Source of the DNA: Modicisalibacter sp049808615
GTDB taxonomy: Bacteria; Pseudomonadota; Gammaproteobacteria; Pseudomonadales; Halomonadaceae
DNA length: 64,000 nucleotides
Direction of reading: 5' to 3'
NCBI RefSeq assembly: GCF_049808615.1
Contig: NZ_JBNCAN010000018.1
Coordinates: 1 to 64,000 of the forward strand
Shown here: one piece after another, positions 52,165-59,478 of the stretch
Layout: each line of letters begins with the position of its first letter
Numbering within the stretch: position 1 is the stretch's first letter
Program-made: the position numbers and the translations under genes
Notes under the pieces: model-generated
Databases searched by the model: none
Told to the model about the DNA's origin: nothing
The model's input: only the letters and a program-made list of their open reading frames with translations

Positions 52165-53076
52165 ATGAGTGACAAGGCGATAGACCCGACCCATGCGCCG
52201 CTTTATCCAATCCGAGAAGTGTCGCGGCTCACCGGTGTCAATTCAGTGACGCTACGCGCCTGGGAGCGTCGCTACGGGTTGATTCGCCCTCAGCGTACGC
52301 CCAAAGGGCACCGACTCTATGCTCAGCACGATATAACACGCATCGAATTGATCCTGCAGTGGCTCAACCGTGGCGTTCCGGTGAGCCAGGTACATGATCT
52401 TCTGGATCAACCGGAAAGCGTTGAGCTCCCGGTGGCGGAGGCCGGTGACTGGGCCAACCAACGTGAACAGCTGATACTGGCGGTAGAGACCCTCGACCTG
52501 ACGCGCCTGGAAGCGCTTTACAATCAGGCAATGGCGCTTTATCCAATGTCCACCTGCCTGCGTGAGTTATGGCATCCGGCGATCCTGCAACTCGAAGAGC
52601 GCTGGAACGACCAACTAGGTGCCGCACTGCAGCGACGCATGCTCGAAGCGTTTTTGCGTACCCGCATCGGCACGCGGCTTTATCATGCCAATCTAGCAAG
52701 CCACGGCCCTCAGTTGCTGATCGCTCCGCTCTCCGAGGAGAGCGGCGCTCTGTGGCCCCTGCTGTTTACGCTGATGGCGACGGATGCCAACTATCGCGTC
52801 TTATTGCTGGATATGCCATTGGCTTCGGGAGAGCTGAGCCTGGCGGTCAACCGCCTGCGTCTTTCCGCGTTGGTACTGGCCAGCGGACAGGCTGAGCGCA
52901 GCGACCTGATCCGTCGCCAACTACCGCGCCTGGCGGATCAGCTTTCGGTTCCGCTGTGCCTGACGGGGCCGATAACACGGATACGTGCCAGTGAACTCGC
53001 CAACAGTGGTGTAGAACTGTTAAGCGATGATCCGGTGCAATCAGTTAGCCGGCTTCGCCCGCTATTGAGTCAATAA
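52165..53076 (+). CDS. MerR-family regulator, class II LitR type (no cobalamin signature)
   Basis: 303 residues. N-terminal MerR helix-turn-helix: YPIREVSRLTGVNSVTLRAW, then ERRYGLIRPQRTPKGHRLY. A helical-bundle domain follows (about 95-185), then a Rossmann-like B12-binding fold (about 190-300). In B12 photoreceptors such as CarH and class I LitR the bundle carries W-x9-EH and the fold E-x-H-x-x-G. Here W is followed after nine residues by RR (ERWNDQLGAALQRR), and the second motif reads SEESGAL, so the cobalt-ligating His is missing. Light sensing, if any, must come through a partner, as proposed for class II LitR of Pseudomonas putida with a LOV protein. Divided from photolyase by 18 bp. 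GGGAGG precedes the ATG. Confidence 0.88.
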   Translation: MSDKAIDPTHAPLYPIREVSRLTGVNSVTLRAWERRYGLIRPQRTPKGHRLYAQHDITRIELILQWLNRGVPVSQVHDLLDQPESVELPVAEAGDWANQREQLILAVETLDLTRLEALYNQAMALYPMSTCLRELWHPAILQLEERWNDQLGAALQRRMLEAFLRTRIGTRLYHANLASHGPQLLIAPLSEESGALWPLLFTLMATDANYRVLLLDMPLASGELSLAVNRLRLSALVLASGQAERSDLIRRQLPRLADQLSVPLCLTGPITRIRASELANSGVELLSDDPVQSVSRLRPLLSQ

Positions 53077-53094
53077 TGGAGCGACACTCACTTC

Positions 53095-54516
53095 ATGCAA
53101 CGGCAACTCGTCTGGTTTCGTAGCGATCTTCGCACTCACGACAATACGGCCTTGGCTGCCGCCGCCCGACGTGGGCCGGTAGTCGCGGTGTTTATGCGCA
53201 GCGTGGACCAATGGCAAGCCCACGATCATGGCGCCAACAAGATCGATTTCTGGCATCGCAGCGTGCGTGCACTCGGTGATGACCTGAGTGGACTCAACAT
53301 CCCTTTGCTGCATCGTGAGATCGACACCTTCGACGAGGCTCCCAAGGCTCTGCTGAAGATTGCCGAGGAATATGACATCGAAGGTGGGCTGCATTTCAAT
53401 CGGGAATATCCGCTCAACGAATGGCGTCGTGACGAAGCGGTAATACAGGCGTTCAGGCAAGCCGACCGCAGGGTGCAACCCTATACCGATGCCGTGGCTT
53501 TCGCGCCGGGTGAGCTGTTGACCGGTCAAGGCGATTATTACAGCGTGTTCACGCCGTTTGCCAAGGCCTGGCATCGGGAGGTGGATGCCGAGCGTCTGGC
53601 ACTGCGCGATAACCCCGGCGCGCAACAGCGACTTGGCATCGATAATGACCGCATCCCTGCGCTGCCCAGACTCAAAGGCAAGCCCATCGATGCCAAGCAC
53701 TGGCCCGCCGGCCAGGATGCTGCCGCCGATCGTCTCGAGCGTTTCCTGCGCTACCGGGCACATCATTACAAGGAGCAACGTAACTTTCCCGCCGTTCGCG
53801 GCACCAGCGAACTCTCGCCTTATCTGTCCCTGGGCATGATCTCTTACCGCCAGTGCCTGCAGGCCGTGATGAGCGAAAATGGCGGCAGCCTGGCGGACGG
53901 TGATGCCGGACTCACCAGTTGGGTCAATGAACTCATCTGGCGCGAGTTCTATCAGCACATCGCCTTTGGTTATCCGGATGTCTGCCGCCACAGGCCTTTT
54001 CAACGCTACACCGAGGGTCTGACCTGGCGCGATGACGATGATGCCTTTGCCGCCTGGTGCGAAGGGCGCACCGGCTATCCATTGGTCGATGCCGCCATGC
54101 GTCAGCTGGTGCAGTGCGGCTGGATGCACAACCGTCTGCGCATGGTGACCGCCATGTTCCTGAGCAAGCACCTGTTGATCGACTGGCGCCGTGGAGAGGC
54201 GTTCTTCATGAATCACCTCATCGATGGCGACTTCGCCTCCAACAACGGTGGCTGGCAATGGGCGGCCTCCACTGGCACGGATGCCGCACCCTATTTTCGC
54301 ATCTTCAATCCCACCACTCAGTCCCAGCGTTTCGATCCCCAGGGCGAATTCATTGCCGAATTTTTACCCACATTGGCAAGCCTGCCCGAGAAGGCGCGGC
54401 ATGCTCCGCCCAAGGATTTGCTCGAGGAGGTCGATTACCCGGCACCGATCGTCGATCACAAGGCGGCACGAACCCGCGCTCTCGATGCCTTCAAGGCCCT
54501 CAGCAAAGAGCGCTGA
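53095..54516 (+). CDS. phrB: Deoxyribodipyrimidine photolyase
   Basis: Repairs UV-induced pyrimidine dimers using blue light and FADH-. 473 residues, class I. The N-terminal antenna-binding domain starts QLVWFRSDLRTHDNTAL. The C-terminal FAD domain has SELSPYLSLGMIS, LIWREFYQHI, GYPLVDAAMRQL, GWMHNRLRMVTAMFLSKHL, then DGDFASNNGGWQWAAS and GTDAAPYFRIFNP. All FAD-cradle motifs look intact. Follows the MerR gene directly; transcription is probably shared. Confidence 0.95.
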   Translation: MQRQLVWFRSDLRTHDNTALAAAARRGPVVAVFMRSVDQWQAHDHGANKIDFWHRSVRALGDDLSGLNIPLLHREIDTFDEAPKALLKIAEEYDIEGGLHFNREYPLNEWRRDEAVIQAFRQADRRVQPYTDAVAFAPGELLTGQGDYYSVFTPFAKAWHREVDAERLALRDNPGAQQRLGIDNDRIPALPRLKGKPIDAKHWPAGQDAAADRLERFLRYRAHHYKEQRNFPAVRGTSELSPYLSLGMISYRQCLQAVMSENGGSLADGDAGLTSWVNELIWREFYQHIAFGYPDVCRHRPFQRYTEGLTWRDDDDAFAAWCEGRTGYPLVDAAMRQLVQCGWMHNRLRMVTAMFLSKHLLIDWRRGEAFFMNHLIDGDFASNNGGWQWAASTGTDAAPYFRIFNPTTQSQRFDPQGEFIAEFLPTLASLPEKARHAPPKDLLEEVDYPAPIVDHKAARTRALDAFKALSKER

Positions 54517-54577
54517 CAAGGCGCATTGTCCCTGCGATAAAAGAGCGCATTAAAGGGCAGAAAGTCCTGCAGATATC

Positions 54578-54616
54578 TTGTACACCCCTAGCAATTAATT
54601 GGACAAATATTGTACA
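54578..54616. promoter_or_regulatory. LitR-type boxes upstream of the SDR-CFA operon
   Basis: TTGTACA (54578-54584), TTGGACA (54599-54605) and TTGTACA (54610-54616); the last two are direct and 11 bp apart. They precede the five-gene lipid operon. A possible -10 TTACAC (54634-54639) lies 18 bp after TTGTAC (54610-54615). Confidence 0.65.
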
Positions 54617-54763
54617 AAATACTTGTCTGAGGGTTACACTCGGATGAAAGCTATAGCGGTCCGTTGGTTGGATACGTCACTTCTTTCAACACTCATCGTC
54701 TTGAGCGGCGTATTTCAACCCTACAAGCGCGCCAGTCGCTCGGCTTCGGGAGAGGCACACAAC

Positions 54764-55546
54764 ATGGCTTCACTGACAGGGAAACAGCGTATCTGGTTGG
54801 TCGGTGCCACCTCGGGCATCGGTCTGGCCCTTGGGCAGCACCTGCTTGCCGAAGGACACCGCGTTGCCCTGAGTGCGCGCCGTCGCGAGGCTCTCGAAGA
54901 GCTTGCTCAGGATCACAAGGATGCGTTGGTCGTACCGCTGGATCTGAACGATCGTCAGTCGATCCGGTCTGCGGGACAGCGAATCGATGCCGAGTTCGCC
55001 GGCCTGGATCTGGTGATCCATAACGCAGGCACCTGTGAATATCTCGATGTCCGTCACTTCGATGTCGATCTGATCGAGCGCGTCCTGGCAACCAACGTCA
55101 ATGGTGCACTGTACACGATCGATGCCGCCCTGCCCCTTTTGCGTCGCGCTCGGGATCGGGACGGTAGTCACCCCCTGTTCGCCGCGGTATCCAGTGCCTC
55201 GGCGTATCTTCCCTTGCCCCGAGCCGAGGCCTACGGCGCCTCCAAGGCGGCCTTGAGTCATTTTCTCGAGTCGCTGCGTCTTGATCTGGCCGCAGAAAAC
55301 ATCGATGTCAGCATCATCCACCCGGGCTTCGTCAAAACACCCTTGACGGATCGCAACGACTTCTCCATGCCCATGCGGGTAAGCCCCGAGTTCGCGGCGG
55401 ATGCCATTATCAAGGGATTGGAAAAGCGCGCCCTGGATATTCACTTTCCCCGGCGCTTTACCTTTGGCATCAAGCTGATGGGTATTCTGCCCCCGGCGCT
55501 GCGTCGCCGTATCGGCCTGACCATGACACGAAAAAGCGATGACTAG
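54764..55546 (+). CDS. Short-chain dehydrogenase/reductase
   Basis: 260 residues. NAD(P)-binding GATSGIGLALG near residue 14 and Arg-rich ALSARRREALEE suggesting NADPH. The catalytic Ser and YxxxK are in SSASAYLPLPRAEAYGASKA. The open frame reaches 54599, but GGGAGAGG lies just before the ATG at 54764 and the upstream part would run through the operator boxes, so the later start is chosen. First gene of the lipid operon; overlaps the next gene by 8 bp. Substrate unknown, possibly a fatty-acyl intermediate. Confidence 0.87.
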   Translation: MASLTGKQRIWLVGATSGIGLALGQHLLAEGHRVALSARRREALEELAQDHKDALVVPLDLNDRQSIRSAGQRIDAEFAGLDLVIHNAGTCEYLDVRHFDVDLIERVLATNVNGALYTIDAALPLLRRARDRDGSHPLFAAVSSASAYLPLPRAEAYGASKAALSHFLESLRLDLAAENIDVSIIHPGFVKTPLTDRNDFSMPMRVSPEFAADAIIKGLEKRALDIHFPRRFTFGIKLMGILPPALRRRIGLTMTRKSDD

Positions 55547-56921
55547 ACAACCTCCTCTTCTCGAGCCAGCCAACATCGCGTCACCCGGTCAACGGATCGC
55601 CGTGGTGGGTAGCGGTATCAGCGGCATGAGTGCCGCCTATCTGCTGTCTCAGCGCCATCAGGTGAGCCTGTTTGAGGCGGATCGACGACTGGGCGGGCAT
55701 ACCGCGACGATAGACGTGAAACTCGACGGTAAGTCTTACGCGGTGGATACCGGCTTCATCGTCTTCAACGACTGGACCTACCCCCTCTTCCAGGGATTGA
55801 TGGCACATCTGAAGGTGACGTCACAGCCCACCGAGATGAGCTTTTCGGTGCATGACGCTCGTCATGACTTCGAGTACAACGGCCACACCTTGGGCACGTT
55901 ATTCGCCCAGCGACGCAATCTGCTACGTCCGCGTTTCTATCGCATGCTGGCAGAAATAGTGCGCTTCAATCGTCGTGCCCGACAGGATATCGAGGCCGGA
56001 AATCTCGATATCTCCACGACGCTAGGCGACTATCTGGATCGCGGTGGTTACGGCGTGGATTTTCGTGAGCGCTATCTGCTGCCCATGGGGGCCGCCATCT
56101 GGTCGGCAAGCCTCGAGGACCTGAGGGATTTTCCTGCTCTATTCTTCCTGCGCTTCTTTCACAATCACGGGCTCTTGTCCGTCGATCATCGCCCCCGGTG
56201 GTATACCCTGACCGGCGGATCGCGCAGTTACATACCAGCCCTGACACGCCCCTATGCCGAGCGCATTCGCCTGAACTGCCCGATTCATGCCATTCGACGC
56301 GACGCAACAGGGGTGACGCTGCATTCACCCCAGGGTGAGGAACGTTTTGATCAGGTGGTACTGGCCTGTCATGCGGATCAGGCGCTGGCGCTTCTAGCCG
56401 ATCCCAGTGACGCCGAGCGCAGTGTCCTTGGCGCCTTGCCCTATCAGGACAACGAGGTGGTGCTGCATACGGACAAGCGCCTGCTACCTCGCCGACCCCG
56501 CGCCTGGGCCAGTTGGAACTATCGCCTCGATGGGCGCGGTGATACCGCTCGGGTCTCGGTCACCTATGCCATGAACATCCTGCAGCGGATCGATTCGCCG
56601 CATACGTTCTGCGTCACGCTGAATGATAGCGCCGCCATCGATCCGGCCCATATCATCGAGCGCTTCAGCTACGCGCATCCCTGCTTCACGCCGCAAGGAC
56701 AGATGGCCCAGCAGCGCCATGGCGATATTTCCGCAGGTGAATATCGCACCCATTACTGTGGCGCCTACTGGCGCAATGGCTTTCATGAGGATGGGCTGTG
56801 GAGTGCGCTGCGCGTCGCTCAGACGCTGGGCTGCCAAGGCTGGGGTGATGGCCGGGGTAATGAACAGAGAAGCAACACCCAGGCGCTGCTCCCCTCCTAT
56901 ACAGAGGAGCCGATGTCATGA
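55539..56921 (+). CDS. FAD-dependent amine oxidase-like protein
   Basis: 460 residues. The FAD motif is RIAVVGSGISGMSAAYLL, then FEADRRLGGHTATIDV and DTGFIVFNDWTYP. The C-terminal part, YCGAYWRNGFHEDGLWSAL, takes the place of the final FAD-binding motif. It is the family seen next to DUF1365 and CFA-like genes in many bacteria, where members act as desaturase- or oxidase-like enzymes on fatty-acyl chains. No signal peptide. Overlaps DUF1365 by 4 bp. Confidence 0.85.
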   Translation: MTRQPPLLEPANIASPGQRIAVVGSGISGMSAAYLLSQRHQVSLFEADRRLGGHTATIDVKLDGKSYAVDTGFIVFNDWTYPLFQGLMAHLKVTSQPTEMSFSVHDARHDFEYNGHTLGTLFAQRRNLLRPRFYRMLAEIVRFNRRARQDIEAGNLDISTTLGDYLDRGGYGVDFRERYLLPMGAAIWSASLEDLRDFPALFFLRFFHNHGLLSVDHRPRWYTLTGGSRSYIPALTRPYAERIRLNCPIHAIRRDATGVTLHSPQGEERFDQVVLACHADQALALLADPSDAERSVLGALPYQDNEVVLHTDKRLLPRRPRAWASWNYRLDGRGDTARVSVTYAMNILQRIDSPHTFCVTLNDSAAIDPAHIIERFSYAHPCFTPQGQMAQQRHGDISAGEYRTHYCGAYWRNGFHEDGLWSALRVAQTLGCQGWGDGRGNEQRSNTQALLPSYTEEPMS

Positions 56922-57694
56922 TGACCGCACCGCGGAGCCGTATTTATCGGGGCACGTTGCGTCATCGTCGCTTTATACCTCGTGGCCATCGGTTCTCCTA
57001 TCGCCTGTGGATGGCCTGGCTCGATCTCGACGAACTTCCCGAGTTGTTCGACAACGTGCCGGGGTTCAGCACGCGACGCCCTGCCCTGGCACGCTTTCGG
57101 CGTGAGGATTACCTGGCACCTCATGCCTTGCCGCTCAAACAGGCGGTGCGTCAACGCCTGGAGCAGGAACTCGGGGCTGGATTGGCGGCCAGGGCCGATG
57201 GCGCTGTCTTCGTGCTCACTCAACTGCGCCTGTGGGGTGTCATCTTCAATCCCATCACGCTTTATTACCTCTATGACCGCGAGGGGCAGCTACGGGCCGT
57301 GCTCAGCGAGGTCAGCAATACACCCTGGGGCGAGCGCCAGTGCTATGCCTGTGCCGTCGATCCGCTGCGTCATAGCCATCAAGCTTACTTCGCCAAGGCC
57401 ATGCACGTCTCGCCCTTCAATCCCATGGATATGACCTATCGCTGGCGCTTTAACACGCCTGACGAGCATCTCTACCTGCATATGGAAAACTGGCGAGACA
57501 AACAACGTCATTTCGATGCCACCTTGACCCTGGACGCCCGTCCGGCGACTCGTGGCGTACTGCTCGCCACCCTGGCGCGCCAGCCGTGGATGAGCCTCAA
57601 GACGCTGGCGGCCATTCATTTCGAGGCGCTGCGCCTGTGGCTGAAGCGCGTTCCGATCTTCGATCATCCCAAGCGCGGGGAGACACCGTCATGA
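56918..57694 (+). CDS. DUF1365 family protein
   Basis: 258 residues. DUF1365 pattern: IYRGTLRHRRFIPRGHRFSY, WLDLDELPE, then VFVLTQLRLWGVIFNPIT, FYLYD-like LYYLYDREG and KAMHVSPFNPMDMTYRW. Function not established; the gene almost always sits beside a CFA-like methyltransferase and the FAD protein, as here. Starts inside the previous gene and ends in an ATGA overlap with the next, implying strict coexpression. Confidence 0.87.
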   Translation: MMTAPRSRIYRGTLRHRRFIPRGHRFSYRLWMAWLDLDELPELFDNVPGFSTRRPALARFRREDYLAPHALPLKQAVRQRLEQELGAGLAARADGAVFVLTQLRLWGVIFNPITLYYLYDREGQLRAVLSEVSNTPWGERQCYACAVDPLRHSHQAYFAKAMHVSPFNPMDMTYRWRFNTPDEHLYLHMENWRDKQRHFDATLTLDARPATRGVLLATLARQPWMSLKTLAAIHFEALRLWLKRVPIFDHPKRGETPS

Positions 57695-58959
57695 ACACAC
57701 TTCCCTCTGCTACCTCCCAGGGCGCATCGGCACCCGGCGACCGCCTGTACCGCTGGCTGAGACCGCGGCTGATCGCTCAGCTCGATCGCCTGCAAGGCGG
57801 CAATATCACGCTCATCGAAGGTGATCAGTGCCTGTGCCTGGGTCAGGGAGGTCCCTTGCAAGTTTGCGTGATCTTGAACCATGAACGTGCCTGGCGACGG
57901 CTCGCCCTGGGGGGCACGGTCGGCGCCGCCGAGGCCTATATCGACGGCGACTGGGAGGCCGACGATCTGGTGACGCTGACCCGGCTGTTTGCGTCCAACA
58001 TGGAACGAGTCAACACCGAGATGGAAAATGGCAGTGCACGATTGACGCGCTGGCTGCTGACTGCGCTCTATTCCTTGCAGCGCAATACTCAGCGCGGTTC
58101 GCAGCGTAATGTTGGGGCACATTACGACATCGGCAACGAATTGTTTGCCACTTTCCTCGATCGTGACCACTGGATGTACTCCAGCGCGGTCTTTCCCTAT
58201 CGTGATGCCAGCCTGGAGGAGGCCTCGACCTATAAGTTGGAGCGCCTGCTCGACAAGCTCGACGTTCGTCCCGAACATCATCTGCTCGAAATCGGTACCG
58301 GCTGGGGTGGCTTGGCGATTCATGCCGCCAAGACCCGCGGCTGTAAGGTGACCACCACCACCATCTCCGAAGCCCAATACGCGCATACGGCAAAGCGCAT
58401 CGAGGAGGAGGGGCTGAGTGAGCGCATTACGCTGCTCAAACAGGACTATCGGGACCTCAAAGGGCGCTACGATCGCCTGATCTCGATAGAAATGGTCGAA
58501 GCCGTGGGGCATCAGTATTTGGGTACTTATCTCGCGACCCTGGATCGGCTGCTTACCGAGGATGGCATGGCGGTATTGCAGGCAATCACCATTCGTGACC
58601 AACGCTTCGAGGCAGCCAAGCGTGAGATGGACTTCATCAAGCGCTATATCTTTCCTGGTGGCTTCTTGCCTTCCCACACCGCCATCCTGAATAACCTCAT
58701 GCGCAAGACATCTCTCAATGTCTTGTCCCTCGATGAAATCGGCTTGCATTATGCGCGCACCCTGCGCGAATGGCGGACACGATTCGAGACGAATCTGGAG
58801 CGAGTGAGGCGGCTAGGCTACGACGATCGCTTCATTCGAATGTGGCGCTATTACCTGTGCTATTGCGAAGGTGGATTTCTCGAGCGATCGATCGGCACCT
58901 GTCATCTGCTGCTGGCCAAGCCCGGGGCCCGACCGGCGCCTCTGATCGGTATGGTGTAG
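57691..58959 (+). CDS. Cyclopropane-fatty-acyl-phospholipid synthase-like methyltransferase
   Basis: 422 residues from the ATG overlapping the DUF1365 stop. SAM-binding motif LLEIGTGWGGLAIHAA near residue 201; N-terminal lipid-binding domain. Further core motifs are YDIGNELFATFLD, QDYRDLKGRYDR and KRYIFPGGFLPS. Compared with E. coli CFA synthase, two of its bicarbonate-pocket residues are changed: the Cys of YSCA is Ser (MYSSAVF) and the His of LLHTIG is Gln (VLQAITIRD); the Glu in EMVEAVG is kept. It may therefore methylate unsaturated lipids to a product other than a cyclopropane (inference). Confidence 0.88.
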   Translation: MNTLPSATSQGASAPGDRLYRWLRPRLIAQLDRLQGGNITLIEGDQCLCLGQGGPLQVCVILNHERAWRRLALGGTVGAAEAYIDGDWEADDLVTLTRLFASNMERVNTEMENGSARLTRWLLTALYSLQRNTQRGSQRNVGAHYDIGNELFATFLDRDHWMYSSAVFPYRDASLEEASTYKLERLLDKLDVRPEHHLLEIGTGWGGLAIHAAKTRGCKVTTTTISEAQYAHTAKRIEEEGLSERITLLKQDYRDLKGRYDRLISIEMVEAVGHQYLGTYLATLDRLLTEDGMAVLQAITIRDQRFEAAKREMDFIKRYIFPGGFLPSHTAILNNLMRKTSLNVLSLDEIGLHYARTLREWRTRFETNLERVRRLGYDDRFIRMWRYYLCYCEGGFLERSIGTCHLLLAKPGARPAPLIGMV

Positions 58960-58965
58960 AACGAA

Positions 58966-59478
58966 GTGCTGCGCGCACTCTTCAATCTGGTGGCCTTCGA
59001 AGTCGGTTGGCTGGCCTGCGTACTGGGCGGCTCGTTGATCGGCGCGCTGGTGGCCGCAGCGATCATCACAGCGCATCTGATATGGCTGGCACGCCCTGGT
59101 GAATGGCACTGGTTAGCGGGATTCGCTGGTCTTGGACTGATCGTCGATGGTGGGCTGGCTCTGGCGGGCGGATTCATCTTCACGAATCCTCCGTGGTGGC
59201 CATTGCCTTTACCGCTGTGGCTATGGATCCTGTGGCCGTTGTTCGCAACGCTGTTGCAGCACTCCCTGGCCTGGCTCTGGCAGCACCCCGGGCTTGCCAT
59301 GCTGGGCGGCGCAGTCAGCGGGCCCTTATCCTATTTCGGCGGGGCCCAACTTGCAGGAATCGAATTGGCCCCCTGGCTACTCCCCGCTCAGGCGGTAATC
59401 TGGGCCTTGCTCTGCCTGTGGCTGTGTCGCCGCCTGAAGTACCCATCGATGCCCCATGATTACAACGCAACGGGATAA
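58966..59478 (+). CDS. DUF2878 family membrane protein
   Basis: 170 residues from a GTG 6 bp after the CFA-like gene. About five membrane helices. The N-terminal LRALFNLVAFEVGWLACVLG and the AGFAGLGLIVDGGLALAGGF segment match DUF2878, a family found with these lipid clusters. Function unknown; an inner-membrane role in lipid handling is plausible from context only. Last gene of the operon; its 3' end overlaps the convergent GGDEF-EAL gene by 19 bp. Confidence 0.8.
   Translation: MLRALFNLVAFEVGWLACVLGGSLIGALVAAAIITAHLIWLARPGEWHWLAGFAGLGLIVDGGLALAGGFIFTNPPWWPLPLPLWLWILWPLFATLLQHSLAWLWQHPGLAMLGGAVSGPLSYFGGAQLAGIELAPWLLPAQAVIWALLCLWLCRRLKYPSMPHDYNATG

Noticed and set aside
52165..53076. A CarH-type B12 photoreceptor
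   Set aside because: Both cobalamin signatures are missing, so it was called class II LitR type instead.
53062..54258. 398-codon minus-strand open frame
   Set aside because: Shadow of the photolyase gene; GC-rich third positions keep the opposite strand open.
57664..58749. 361-codon minus-strand open frame
   Set aside because: Shadow of the CFA-like gene, with no ribosome binding site or family resemblance.
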